Positions 24,385 through 35,506 of a DNA stretch of 64,000 nucleotides are shown here, piece after piece. The position numbers and the translations under genes are program-made. The notes under the pieces are model-generated. The model saw only the letters and a program-made list of their open reading frames with translations. It did no database searches and was not told the origin of the DNA. How positions within the stretch are numbered: the first letter of the stretch is position 1; each line of letters starts with the position of its first letter. The DNA is from Rugalucina vietnamica (Eukaryota > Mollusca > Bivalvia > Lucinida > Lucinidae): NCBI GenBank assembly GCA_964017185.1, contig OZ024879.1, forward strand, positions 25,671,456 to 25,735,455, given 5' to 3'.

Positions 24385-25625
24385 TTTCAGAAAATTAAGA
24401 ACTTGACCTTTCTTTATTATAAAAGACAGGAACCTACTTTCAGTATTGGTAATTCTTGGAAGATGCAATTTGCGAGGACTAGGAGGAGTGATATCCTCTT
24501 CCATGCTCTTACCAAGACAGTCATAGTAATTCTCAGATCTAAAGAGGTCATCAGCCCCTTTAGGTATTTTCTCGGACAGAATATTCTGTTTTTTTTCCTT
24601 TGCTGAGTGAGGATTTGATGGTGGAAGAGGCTTTCCTCCAGCAGCTGAAGGTTTACCCCTTGCTTTGCACATGGGAAGGATTGCCTCCTGCTAGTGCAGG
24701 GGATACTTTACCTCCTGCAGTCTGGTTGGTACCAGAAGGGGCATCGCCTCCTGGATTTTTATGTTGTTTTTTTTTATCTGAATGTCGTATGTTTCATCAG
24801 TTTGCTTCATGGCATCAACTTGTTTGACTTGTGTGCCAGCACTTTTTATGATGCTGGCATAGTTCTTGTTTGCCGTGGACGATTGCTGTTCTACAATTTT
24901 TCGCGCTTCGAAGAAGGGCAGATTTCTTGTATATTTTATCTTAAGGCGCTCCTTTTCTTTGTGCCAAGTCGGACAGTCTTGTGAAAAAGTTGGGTTTGGG
25001 CCACTGCAGTTGACGCACTTTGCTGCTTTCTCAAAGTTGCGATCATCAGTGCAGTGTTTCCCTTCTCCACAGTTTGAGAAGCCTTCGTGGTGCAGTGGTT
25101 ATGCCACTCGCCTTGTAAACCAGGGGTCGCAGGTTCTCCAATCCGTCGGATGGGACTATAAACCGAGGTCCCGTCTCCATATGACCTTAGCTGTTGGTGA
25201 GACATTAAACCCCAATCAACCAACCTCTACATAGTTTGCACATACTTTTTTCCTGGTACATCTGCTTTCATGATGGCCGAAAACTGGCAATTGTAACATC
25301 GTAGAGGATTTGGTACGCATATACCTCTACGTTCACAGATATATATATGCTGCTTTTATTTTCTTTGGCAATATGGGTGTATTGAAAGTCAAAACTAAGT
25401 GTTTGTTCGTTTGAGGACACCGTTTCTGCGAACGTGAATGTTTTGAATCTCTTTGACACCTTGAGTTTTCACCTTGAGACTGCACGACTAAGAAGCGCGA
25501 TACGTTCGAAGCTGATTGTGACGTTGATTGTGTAATGGGGTGTTGAGTTGATGGTTCAGAATCCGAAGATTCAACCGACTCTTCATAGAATTTCTTACTC
25601 TTGGATGTAGTTTGTGACGATTGTT
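24385..25625 (-). pseudogene. Jockey-like ORF1 (gag, CCHC zinc knuckles), interrupted
   Basis: ORF1 of Jockey elements is a gag-like RNA-binding protein. Pieces readable across frameshifts are LTFNTPILPKKIKAAYISV, then NPLRCYNCQ with FGHHESRC (first CCHC knuckle), then KKVCAN, the SINE, and CGEGNHCTDDRNFEKAAK (second knuckle). CVNCSGPNPTFSQDC (third), WHKEKERLKIKYTRNLPFFE and ARKIVEQQSS follow. The C-terminal part near 24672-24400 is proline and lysine rich. At least one frameshift lies between CYNCQ and FGHHE. Removing the SINE and one target copy joins VCAN to CGEG in frame, so the SINE landed while the gag frame was still readable. Confidence 0.75.
25077..25226 (+). repeat. tRNA-derived SINE inside the LINE gag gene
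   Basis: The head resembles a tRNA promoter: GTGGTGCAGTGGTTATGCC as box A and CAGGTTCTCCAATCC as a worn box B. The tail includes GATGGGACTATAAACCGAGG, TGACCTTAGCTGTTGGTGAG and ACATTAAACCCCAATCAACC. It is bounded by an imperfect duplication, CTCCACAGTTTG (25065-25076) and CTACATAGTTTG (25227-25238). This family differs from the SINEs at 33573, 34383 and 55000. Confidence 0.8.
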
Positions 25626-25640
25626 ATTCGGATCTCTCAT

Positions 25641-26039
25641 AATTAAATAGATGGATGATTCATCTCAAATGCGCTCCGCCCTCCATTTAGCACTACAAGG
25701 GAACACATAAAATGAGTGGCTTTTCAACTCAAAAGTGTTAGAAATACACAGAGATATACTCGTACAATCTTGATGCTTATACGATTGGCCCGTTGAGCCG
25801 CCGCCTTCTAGGAATGATAAAGATAGAAAGACGTTTATGGGCATATGGTAGGTATCAAGGACGATACTGGTTCCGCAAGAGGGGGGCGACCGGCCAATTC
25901 TAACACGGGTCTGGCACGGGACGGATTTAAATCATGTTTTGTTTTTAATCATGCACCTTATTGGACACATTTTTCTATGTAATGGCTGAGAAGTGCTTAT
26001 ATCTGATGAGTTCATAATCTCCCTATTGTCAAAACTATT
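25641..26039. other. No gene recognised
   Basis: AT-rich sequence upstream of the minus-strand LINE, with a short GC-rich piece near 25880-25920 (GAGGGGGGCGACCGG). No motif was recognised. Confidence 0.5.
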
Positions 26040-26653
26040 AAACATCACAGACTTTCCACATTATGGCAGCCATCTTGGACATCATCTATGATTAACAAAT
26101 GTTAATGCCAAGACTGTTGAGTTAAAAGCACTATGAATGAATCCATAATTGCTATTAACAATATCACTGAAAATCTGACAATATTCCCTGAGCCATCTTT
26201 GAAAACTATTGGCAATCAAATAAGAACCATATTGTGGCAGCCATCTTAAACATCGTGATTCAACGACAAATCTGTGAAATTATGACACAATCAGATATGT
26301 GAATCTGGACAGTTTTTATAGAAAACAATGTATGTTGATATGCTAAATGCATTGTCAAAACTGTTAAAATTACCGAAAATCGATATTCTGGCAGCCTTCT
26401 TGGACACCATCTTTGATACACCAGTATATTTAGAATGGCTACAGTCAGATAAATTGCTGTGTGCAATATGTGAAGGAAAAATGCATTTTTGATTCATTTA
26501 CAGGGCGAAAAGTACCATTATATCAAAACTTTGAATTTCAGGAAGACCTTTTGGACGCCATCTTGATTTTCTCAAATTCCCCAATGATGACAAGGTGTCA
26601 TCAATTGGATTCTTTGAAGACAATGCCTAACCAACACGAATCAGTAAAGAAAA
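26040..26653. repeat. Core E repeat, inverted relative to 17107-17678
   Basis: It carries repeated GGCAGCCATCTTGGACA-like phrases. A segment near 26540-26640 is the reverse complement of about 17120-17200 (TGATGACAAGGTGTCATC against GATGACACTTTGTCATCA). It runs up to the end-2 hairpin at 26654. Confidence 0.6.
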
Positions 26654-27731
26654 CCAGAGGACCAATGGTCCTGAGAACGCTCACCTGAAGCCTGTTCTTG
26701 GAGTATCAAGTCATCATGAAATGACCTTGACATTGAATACTCACACACCTTTATTGACTTCATAAGTTGTCTGCATCTGCCAAGTTTCAGGTCTCAGGCT
26801 GCAATAGTTTCCAAACCCAGTGATTTCTAAGTTAAACATAATCTTAATTTTGATATTTAAATGACCTTGAGTCACGGTCAAGAAATGACATTGGCATTAA
26901 TTTATTACTTACCTTCATTGACTCCAATAGTTGTCTGCATCTAGCAACTTTCAGGTCTCAGGCTGCAACAGTTTCCAAAATATCCATTGTTTTCACCTTT
27001 TCCCATGTAAAAGCTTATGTTTCCAAAATTGACCTTGCCGTAAAATAAGTCAAGGTCATCCTAGGGTCATCATTTGATCAAACTATGATTGGCTGGAGTT
27101 CCAAATGCTACATACAAAGTTTCGTGAAAATCTGTCTGCCAGTTCTGGAGAAGAAGATTTTGAGTTGTTTTTTACCATATATGGGCGTGGCGGCCATCTT
27201 GGTCATGTAACCCAGATTTCGCAAGCAAACTTTCATTCCCACTACCCATGGATGCTCCTCATAAAATTTCACTTTGATTGGCCAAGCAGTTTCAGAGAAG
27301 AAGATCTTTGAAAAGTGTGTATGGACGACAGACTGTCCAAGGTCAAAAGATGACCTTGACCTAAATTAATTACACACCTTCATCTACTCCATTAGTTGTT
27401 TGCATCTACCACTTTTCAGGTCTCTGGCTGCAACAATTTTCAAATAAATCCATAGTTTCACTTTTTCCCATGTAAAAACCTATATTTCCATAATTGACCT
27501 TGCTGTAAAATAGGTCAAGGTCATCGTAGCGTCATCAAACTATGATGGGTTTTTACCATATATGGGCGTGGCGGCCATCTTGGTCATGTGACCCGGATTT
27601 CGCGATCAAACTTTCATTCCCCCTACCCATGGATGCTCCGCATAAAATTTCACTTTCATTGGCCTAGCAGTTTCAGAGAAGAAGATTTTTTAAAAATGTG
27701 TATGGACGACAGACTGGCCAAGGTCAAGAGT
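26654..27731 (-). mobile_element. Dominant repeat, minus orientation, type B core, fused at right
   Basis: It opens with reversed end 2 (CCAGAGGACCAATGGTCC) and holds about two and a half type B monomers. At 27731 it breaks off inside AGGTCAAGAG and joins a plus-orientation type A array, so its end 1 is lost. Confidence 0.8.
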
Positions 27732-29338
27732 TTCCATGGCAACAGATAGGTCCCATAGACTTACAATGGGAAAAACTACCTCTTCTTCTCTGAAACCACT
27801 AGGCCCACAGCTTTGATATTTGGTATGTAGCAATGGCTAATGGTCCTCTACATAAATTGTGCCATTCATGCCCCTGGGGTCAAATTTGGCCACGCCCCGG
27901 GGGGTCGATAGTCTCCATAGACTTACTATGGGAAAAAAATTGAAAAATCTTCTCTGAAACCACAGGGCCCACAGCTTTGATATTTGGTATGTGGCAATGG
28001 CTAAGCTAATGGTCCTCTACATAAATTGTGCCAGCCATGCCCCTGGGGTCAAATTTGGCCAAGCCCCGGGGGTGGATAGTCTCCATAGACTTACAATTGG
28101 AAAAACTAAAAAAATCTTCTTCTCTGAAACCACTAGGCCCACAGCTTTGATATTTGGTATGTAGCAACGGCTAATGGTCCTCTATATAAATTGTGCCATT
28201 CATGCCCCTGGGGTCAAATTTGGCCACGCCCCGGGGGTTGATAGTCTCCATAGACTTACTATGGGAAAAAAATTCAAAAATCTTCTTCTCTGAAACCACA
28301 GGGCCCACAGCTTTGATATTTTGTACGTGGCAATGGCTAATGGTCCTCTACATAAATTGTGCCAATCATGCCCCTGGGGTCAAATTTGGCCATGCCCCGG
28401 GGGTTGACAGTCTCCATAGACCTACAATAGGAAAAAAACTAAAAAAATCTTCTCTGAAACCACTAGGCCAACAGCTTTGATATTTGGTATGTAGCAATGG
28501 CTAATGGTCCTCTACATAAATTGTGCCATTCATGCCCCTGGGGTCAAATTTGGCCACGCCGGGGGGTTGATAGTCTCCATAGACTTACTATGGGAAAAAA
28601 ATTCAAAAATCTTCTTCTCTGAAACCACAGGGCCCACAGCTTTGATATTTTGTATGTGGCAATGGCTAATGGTCCTCTACATAAATTGTGCCAATCATGT
28701 CCCGGGGTCAAATTTGGCCACACCCCGGGGGTCGATAGTCTCCATAGACCTACAATAGGAAAAACTAAAAAAATCTTCTTCTCTGAAACCACTAGGCCCA
28801 CAGCTTTGATATTTGGTATGTAGCAATGGCTAATGGTCCTCTACATAAATTTTGCCATTCATGCCCCTGGGGTCAAATTTGGCCAGGTCCTGGAGGTTGA
28901 TAGTCTCAATAAACTTGCTATGGGAAAAAAATTAAAAAATCTTCTTCTCTGAAACCACAGGGCACACAGCTTTGATATTTTGTATGTGGTAATGGCTAAT
29001 GGTCCTCTACATAAATTGTGCCAGCCATGCCCCTGGGGTCAAATTTGGCCACGCCCCGGGGGTAGATAGTCTCCATAGACTTACAATGGGAAAAACTAAA
29101 AAAAACTTCTTCTCTGAAACCAAAAGGCCCAGAGCTTCTATATTTTGTATGTAGCAATGTTTGGTAGTCCCCATTATAAATTGTGCCAGTCATGCCCCTG
29201 GGTCAAATTTGGCCATGCCCCGGGGGTCAATAGTGTCCATGCATAGACTTTCATTGGTGGATTCTCAATTAATTTAAATCTCATGAGCTTACAATGTGAT
29301 AATCTCTCAGGTGAGCTACAGGACCAATGGTCCTCTAG
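27732..29338 (+). mobile_element. Dominant repeat, plus orientation, type A array
   Basis: The array starts within the pre-array sequence TTTCCATGGCAACAGATAGG, lacking end 1 and the microsatellite. About nine 166-bp type A units follow, then the end-2 side sequence and the hairpin AGGACCAATGGTCCTCTAG (29320-29338). Together with 26654-27731 it forms a composite with end 2 at both outer borders. Confidence 0.85.
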
Positions 29339-29952
29339 TTCTTATAAGACTTTTGTGCAATGTTTTCGCCAATCCAAGGATAAGCTGACCATGACACCTG
29401 TATGTACAGATGCGTGGGTGTCCACACAAGACTGCCGATTATTATTTTCTTCTGAAACCGTTATCTAAAGTATAATAAAACAAGAAAAAAACAACAAAAT
29501 TAACTTACCCGCCAAAACGCACGCGCTGACATAAACATCTGGAATTTGACGTACCAGTTGGAATTTGATGAGCCGTATGTACGGTGTGATTGTCAATAAA
29601 CTGAAAAAGCTTGGAGGAAATGTAGATATAGCTCGGCAAATAGGTCACTGTATGGGCGTTACCTCATGAATACGTTATTGGGTATGGTCTACCTTTGACT
29701 TGGGTAAAAACTAAAGGTGTACAGTTAAAAGATTTAACTCACGTTAAAGGTGTACAGTTAAAAGATTAACTCACGTTTTCCGTTACAAAATAATTAAGAA
29801 TGAAATATGAGTTTGTCTAATTCACTGAATTGGACAAAATACAGGTAGCTGATTTCTAACGGTAAATATGTGACAGCGGTCCAGGCTGACTGAGTTCGAT
29901 TTTCCTATAAACCCCCTACTTGAACAGATGGACTAGCCGACCACGCCCAGAT
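29339..29952. other. Intergenic stretch upstream of the transposase
   Basis: It holds the second copy of the 88-bp sequence (29502-29589), immediately followed by a frame reading IVNKLKKLGGNVDIARQIG, which resembles a helix-turn-helix start of a Tc1/mariner transposase but runs into a stop. A two-copy repeat of about 33 bp (AAAGGTGTACAGTTAAAAGA) lies at 29713-29777. No clear terminal inverted repeat was found. Confidence 0.5.
29502..29589. repeat. 88-bp sequence shared with 15535-15622
   Basis: This is the second copy of the exon-like block, with the splice-donor-like AACTTACC at its left edge and CCGTATGTACGGTGTGA at its right. Beyond 29589 the sequence departs from the first copy. Confidence 0.8.
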
Positions 29953-30954
29953 ATGAATATTAAAGTTGACGCCCATACAGTGACCCATTTGCCGAGCTAT
30001 ACTGGTGCGGTTTCGCGAGGTGCATATACTTGTGTTTCAAAACAACTGGGAATTCACAAATCAACAGTCATGCGTATTTGGAGATGGTTTTGTACAACTA
30101 AGAGTGTCAAAGCCGCACCGCGTTGTGGAGGTCGGCAGTATGTGACGTTGAAACCAGACCACCACCGGTATATATTGTTTCTTGTGCGAGAGACACCATC
30201 AATCTCTCTTGGAGATATAAAACAGAAACTTAATGAAACATGCAACATTCAAGTGTCTAAACAAACAATATCAGCATTTTTGCAAAAAGATCGCCAGACC
30301 AGGAAACGCCTTGTTCGTCTGGCCGCCGAAAGATTTACTGACAGGAATTTAAGATATTCCCAGGCTTTTGTGGACATTTTGCATCGCACGGATCCAAACA
30401 GAATTAAATTTTTTGACAAGAGTGGTCTTAAGTTACCAGATGTCTGCAATCCTAGATATGGACATTCACTTATAGGAGAGCGGGCGATCGAGGTGCTCAG
30501 ATACACGCAGACACCAAATGTTACTTTAAATCTTTTAATTAGTTTCACCGGGATTTCCTATGCAAATGTCATTGAAGGAGCCAGCAACACAGATACTTAT
30601 ACCCAATTTTTCTTTGACGCGCTTAATTTGACAACAAATCAAGGTGATTTTTGTTTAAAACCTGGAGATATGGTGATAGTGGACAACTGTCCGATACATA
30701 GACACAGGGCTGAAAACATTTTAGCCCCTTTCCTAGATTGTCTAGGTATTGAATACATTTTTAAGCCGACATACTCGCCGAATTTAAATGCAGCAGAATT
30801 GTGTTTCCAGCATATAAAGACGCTCTTTAAACGCGAAGATATTCGAGAAATGGCGCTGAACAATCTTCAATACACAATCATGAACTGTGTGAATTCGATA
30901 TCCACCAGTGACTGTAAAGAATACTACAAGCATATTGGATATCTAAATGTCTAA
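29953..30954 (+). CDS. IS630/Tc1/mariner-type transposase, DD37E spacing, intact
   Basis: It would cut and paste a DNA transposon through an RNase-H-like DDE core. The frame is open for 333 codons from the ATG at 29953. Residues about 25-46 read as helix-turn-helix (VSKQLGIHKSTVMRIWRWF). A second HTH-like part runs over about 80-115 (LGDIKQKLNE, VSKQTISAFLQ). Catalytic positions, in my reading: D155 in KFFDKSGLKL, D244 in MVIVDNCPIHR and E282 in YSPNLNAAELCFQ, with 37 residues between the last two (DD37E). The family's usual FDES after the first D reads FDKS. The length suits Tc1/mariner (about 340 aa), although the extreme N-terminus may be cut. No terminal inverted repeats or TA duplications were identified, so it could be a recent transposon or a captured gene. 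It is the least damaged mobile-element enzyme here. Confidence 0.8.
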   Translation: MNIKVDAHTVTHLPSYTGAVSRGAYTCVSKQLGIHKSTVMRIWRWFCTTKSVKAAPRCGGRQYVTLKPDHHRYILFLVRETPSISLGDIKQKLNETCNIQVSKQTISAFLQKDRQTRKRLVRLAAERFTDRNLRYSQAFVDILHRTDPNRIKFFDKSGLKLPDVCNPRYGHSLIGERAIEVLRYTQTPNVTLNLLISFTGISYANVIEGASNTDTYTQFFFDALNLTTNQGDFCLKPGDMVIVDNCPIHRHRAENILAPFLDCLGIEYIFKPTYSPNLNAAELCFQHIKTLFKREDIREMALNNLQYTIMNCVNSISTSDCKEYYKHIGYLNV

Positions 30955-31267
30955 TTTCACAAGCTTAGTTCTTTACCAGGTCAGACACCGACTTGTTTGT
31001 ACGAGAGACAAGATACATACCGGACCATAGATACGGATATGCATATTACTATCCAGGCAGCACACGTTATATAGTCGCTGATCAGACAGCGCATGTCTCC
31101 CCATTTGCATAGCCGCTAGCTGCTGGCTATAGGAATGTCTTTAACAGATTATTTTAGATTTCTTGTGCAAACTGTTGTTTCTTTGTCTCTCTCTGTTGTC
31201 TAATACCAAAACATCAAATAAAATAAATGACAAATCTTGTGTGTTAAGAAATAGTTTAGAGTGATTA
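30955..31267. other. Downstream flank of the transposase, no gene
   Basis: This contains AAATAAAATAAATGAC near 31216, which could serve as a poly(A) signal. I found no inverted match to the 5' flank that would mark transposon ends. Confidence 0.45.
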
Positions 31268-33114
31268 TTAGCTCACCTGAGCCGAAGGCTCACAGGTGAG
31301 CTTATAGGATAGGCAGGCATCGTCGTCCGTCGTCGTCCGTCCGTCCGTCCGTCCGTCCGTCCGTCGTCCGTCCACAATTTCAAAGAAGAATATTTCTGAA
31401 GCTAGTAGGCCGATCTTGATCAAATTTAATGTGAACCATAATTGGGTTGGGGGATTGATGGCATTAGGTTTTGGAGCAGATTGTATCAAAATTGTGGTTT
31501 CCATGGCAACAGATAGGTCCCATAGACTTACAATGGGAAAAACTAAAAAAATCTTCTTCTCTGAAACCACTAGGCCCACAGCTTTGATATTTGGTATGTA
31601 GCAATGGCTAATGGTCCTCTACATAAATTGTGCCATTCATGCCCCTGGGGTCAAATTTGGCCAGGCCCCGGGGGGTCGATAGTCTCCATAGACTTACTAT
31701 GGGAAAAAAATTCAAAAATCTTCTTCTCTGAAACCACAGGGCCCACAGCTTTGATATTTGGTATGTGGCAATGGCTAATGGTCCTCTACATAAATTGTGC
31801 CAGCCATGCCCCTGGGGTCATATTTGGCCACGCCCCGGGGGTGGATAGTCTCCATAGACTTACAATTGGAAAAACTAAAAAAATCTTCTTCTCTGAAACC
31901 ACTAGGCCCACAGCTTTGATATTTGGTATGTAGCAATGGCTAATGGTCCTCTACATAAATTGTGCCATTCATGCCCCTGGGGTCAAATTTGGCCACGCCC
32001 CGGGGGTTGATAGTCTCCATAGACTTACTATGGGAAAAAAAAAAAAAATCTTCTTCTCTGAAACCACAGGGCCCACAGCTTTGATATTTTGTATGTGGCA
32101 ATGGCTAATGGTCCTCTACATAAATTGTGCCAATCATGCCCCTGGGGTCAAATTTGGCCATGCCCCGGGGGTTGACAGTCTCCATAGACCTACAATAGGA
32201 AAAAAAAACTAAAAAAATCTTCTTCTCTGAAACCACTAGGCCAACAGCTTTGATATTTGGTATGTAGCAATGGCTAATGGTCCTCTACATAAATTGTGCC
32301 ATTCATGCCCCTGGGGTCAAATTTGGCCACGCCCCGGGGGTTGATAGTCTCCATAGACTTACTATGGGAAAAAAATTCAAAAATCTTCTTCTCTGAAACC
32401 ACAGGGCCCACAGCTTTGATATTTTGTATGTGGCAATGGCTAATGGTCCTCTACATAAATTATGCCAATCATGCCCCTGGGGTCAAATTTGGCCATGCCC
32501 TGGGGGTCGATAGTCTCCATAGACCTACAATAGGAAAAACTAAAAAAATCTTCTTCTCTGAAACCACTAGGCCCACAGCTTTGATATTTGGTATGTAGCA
32601 ATGGCTAATGGTCCTCTACATAAATTGTGCCATTCATGCCCCTGGGGTCAAATTTGGCCAGGCCCCGGAGGTTGATAGTCTCAATAGACTTGCTATGGGA
32701 AAAAAATTCAAAAATCTTCTTCCCTGAAACCACAGGGCACACAGCTTTGATATTTTGTATGTGGCAATGGCTAATGGTCCTCTACATAAATTGTGCCAGC
32801 CATGCCCCTGGGGTCAAATTTGGCCACGACCCGGGGGTAGATAGTCTCCATAGACCTACAATGGGAAGAACTAACAAAAATCTTCTTCTCTGAAACCAAA
32901 AGGCCCAGAGCTTCTATATTTTGTATGTAGCAATGTTTGGTAGTCCCCATTATAAATTGTGCCAGTCATGCCCCTGGGTCAAATTTGGCCATGCCCCGGG
33001 GGTCAATAGTGTCCATGCATAGACTTTCATTGGTCGATTCTCAATTAATTTAAATCTCATGAGCTTACAATGTGATGATCTCTCAGGTGAGCTACAGGAC
33101 CAATGGTCCTCTAG
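31268..33114 (+). mobile_element. Complete dominant repeat, type A core
   Basis: Both ends are present: the end-1 hairpin TTAGCTCACCTGAGCC at the left with a GTCC/GTC run (about 31320-31375), and AGGACCAATGGTCCTCTAG at the right (33096-33114). The core has about ten 166-bp units in alternating forms. It can serve as a reference copy for type A. Confidence 0.9.
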
Positions 33115-33289
33115 TATTTTTATTCAGCTATACTCCTTTTCAAGATCTTTCGTTCAAATCGACCGTGACAAAAATCAGTCAGTGGTGCAATCACCTTACA
33201 CACCCACTACCTTTTAGAAAACATGCTCATGAATGCAATATAATAGAAGCAAAAATTGAACATTTCATTTGAAAAATTTGATTTTTTTT

Positions 33290-33560
33290 AAATAGTTTCA
33301 CTCAAAACATACATTGTGGGTACTGGCCAGAACCGCCGCAGTTCTAATGAGTACCCACAGTGTTTGTTTTGGATCAAAAATTTATATAAAAAAATAGGTA
33401 TACCCCTGAAAAAACATTGTGGGGGTTTAAGGGGGTATATATTTCACAGACATGTTTTCCTGATGTTGTCCCACGTGACCTGATCGAGGCTCAAACCCAT
33501 TTAGCGGTTAGATGATTGAGAGCACGGAGGTCACTGACTATAACCACTCATTGATCAAGA
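33290..33560. repeat. Palindromic GTGGGTAC repeat with adjoining tail
   Basis: CTCAAAACATACATTGTGGG and AGTACCCACAGTGTTTGTTT form the arms of a hairpin (about 33300-33372). Related hairpins lie near 34108, 34305, 44378 and 56213. The following stretch (ATAGGTATACCCC, GGGGGTTTAAGGGGGTATA, ACATGTTTTCCTGATGTTG) recurs in inverted order at about 47100-47218, so hairpin and tail are parts of one dispersed repeat. Confidence 0.65.
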
Positions 33561-33572
33561 CCTTTTTTTTCA

Positions 33573-33771
33573 GGGGCGCGGTGGCATAGTGGTAAAGCCT
33601 CAGGCTCCGAATCGAGAGGTCCCGAGTTCGATCCCCACAAGGGTCACCGTTTTGTGTCCTTGAGCAAGACACATTAACTCCCTAGAGTACTGGTTACCCA
33701 GAAAGCGGTGGCTATGTCCGGACATGACTGAAAAATTGTTGACTGTGACGTTAAACCTCAATACAAACAAA
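33573..33771 (+). repeat. tRNA-derived SINE, family 1
   Basis: The head is tRNA-like: GCGGTGGCATAGTGGTAAAG (box A region) and GAGTTCGATCCCCACAAG (box B). The body has CCTTGAGCAAGACACATT, a segment of a type conserved across many metazoan SINEs. The tail is TGACTGAAAAATTGTTGACT, then ACGTTAAACCTCAATACAAA. It is close to the copies at 34383 and 55000. Confidence 0.85.
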
Positions 33772-34176
33772 GGCTGCCATTAATGTACATTGAGCATGTC
33801 GATCAAATTGTGGATGAACGATTCATTTCAACTGTCAGGTCAGCTGACCATTCTTTCATGGATATTTTTTTCGTACAGCTGATAAGGATAGCGGTGATAG
33901 CAAATGAATTTAGACAGCTATAATGTAATGCTTTAGCTGCATTCACCTTCCCATCATGTCCTATTAAGGATTTCATCCTATACACCAATTTTTGCAGCAA
34001 AATTTCTTGACGCGCAGACCATTATGAAAACTTGTCCATGCAATATACAGCAAATTTTTTCAGCTGTAAAAATTGAAAATTCTGTTAGAAAAAAAAATGT
34101 TTTACTTTCTCAAAACATTGATTGTGGATACACAGAAGAACCACCTCGCCGAGTATGGTAGCAACCAGAAAAAAAT

Positions 34177-34240
34177 ATGTTGGTTTGTTGATTTGGGGTT
34201 TAATGTCCCACCAACTGCTAATGTCATGTGGAATTTTGGG
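34177..34240 (-). repeat. Fragment of the second SINE family, reversed
   Basis: GTTGATTTGGGGTTTAATGT followed by CCCACCAACTGCTAATGTCA is the reverse complement, with mismatches, of the tail of the SINE at 25077-25226. Confidence 0.6.
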
Positions 34241-34382
34241 GGATAGGATTTAAGATGCTTTTGATTGGCTGATGATGACCCAGTATTAGTGCTTTTCTTT
34301 TAATTGTGGGTACTGATTAGAACTGTCTCAGTGTTCTAATGTGTTCCTGCAATACAACCAAGCCATGTCATTAGAACTCTGG

Positions 34383-34596
34383 TAGGGAGCGCGGTGGCGT
34401 AGTGGTAGAGTGTCGGACTCCGAATCGAGAGGTCCTGGGTTGGAACCCCACAAGCGTCTCCGTGTTGTGTCCTTGAGCAAGGCACATCAACTCCCTACAG
34501 TACTGGTTAAACCCACTTGTTAAACCCAGGAAGCGTTGGCTCCATCCCGACATGACTGAAAAATTGTTGACTTGGACGTTAAGCCTCAACACACAC
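34383..34596 (+). repeat. tRNA-derived SINE, family 1, with 10-bp target duplication
   Basis: The head and body match the copy at 33573 (GCGGTGGCGTAGTGGTAGAG, CCTTGAGCAAGGCACATC, TGACTGAAAAATTGTTGACT). The middle has a short internal duplication, GTTAAACCCACTTGTTAAACC. The element is bounded by a perfect duplication, AGAACTCTGG, at 34373-34382 and 34597-34606, which fixes both ends. Confidence 0.9.
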
Positions 34597-34606
34597 AGAA
34601 CTCTGG

Positions 34607-35039
34607 AATTTTCACTCAAGCCTCGACCGACAGGGGAGCATTATTGTTCAGTGGTACTCTTAAGAAAGAGATTGTAGTGTTGCTAAGTATGGTTGCATGG
34701 GCGCCATATTGGTCATATTTGACATGAGCCATAATGCACTAGTCTTTTTAACCCCCCCCCCCCCCTCGTCTTTCCCAGAGAGTTTTGACTTTTCATCTAG
34801 CAAAGACCTGTACATTAGTCTATTAGGTTTTCATTGCACTGTTGTTTTGGCAAATATGTATAATGCAAATCCTGGATAGTAATGTTTCCCAGTTTCCCTG
34901 CATGCCCTTGGGGATTCAGGTAAAATCACTGCTCATTCGGACAGCCCTAACCTAGGACTGGGGCCCCTGGTTACAAAAGACTAGTGTATGATGTTCCCAC
35001 ATGAACTTTGGCTTCCATAGGCCAATTGGTTGCAGAGAA
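34607..35039. other. No gene recognised
   Basis: Holds a run of about 15 C near 34752, then a worn piece of repeat core from about 34990. The frame around 34697 is not convincing. Confidence 0.5.
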
Positions 35040-35275
35040 AGAGAATCTTAAACAAGGATGCTCCACATGAAGTTTGGCTTCGATTGGTCCAGGGGTTTCA
35101 GTCCAGGGGTTTCAGAGATGTTTGAAAAGTGTGAACGACGTCGACGGAGCATGGCCATCCTATAAGCTCACCTTTTGAGCCTTCGGCCCAGGTGAGCTAG
35201 AAATTGTTGGATGACGACTGCCAGAGCTTGGTTATTCTATAAGCTCACCTCTGTCAACCTGAAGGCTCAGGTGAG
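35040..35275 (-). mobile_element. Two adjacent worn end-1 termini
   Basis: One decayed minus-strand end-1 hairpin ends near 35200 (GAGCCTTCGGCCCAGGTGAG). A second, more mutated one ends near 35275 (CAACCTGAAGGCTCAGGTGA). Only the terminal part of a monomer precedes the first. They look like solo ends left by deletion. Confidence 0.6.
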
Positions 35276-35506
35276 CTACATGTAATGTGTTCAACATCCA
35301 TGCATTTTTTCGCATATCATACAAGTTTTCTCATGGAGCAGGCTCAAGCTGCTCACTACGACAGATGACTGTTATTGAGTTTTACGTCCCTATCAAAATT
35401 ATTTTACCCATATTGAGACAAAAATGTAAACCAGAGGACCGTTGGTCCTGAGAACGCTCACCTGAAGCCTGATCTTGGAGTATTAAGTCATCATGAAATG
35501 ACCTTG

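Larger units (their letters stand above)
24093..25640 (-). mobile_element. Jockey-like LINE, decayed, minus strand
   Basis: On the minus strand a gag-like ORF1 (about 25625-24385) precedes the start of an endonuclease ORF2 (about 24370-24093). ORF2 is cut after roughly 90 codons, so most of the element, including reverse transcriptase, is missing. A SINE (25077-25226) sits inside ORF1. The order, the CCHC knuckles and the endonuclease opening QWNCRGIKP fit the Jockey group. Confidence 0.75.

Noticed and set aside
31268..31302. End-1 hairpin as a tRNA or structural RNA gene
   Set aside because: It is a simple stem-loop without tRNA arms or Pol III boxes, and it always marks a repeat terminus.
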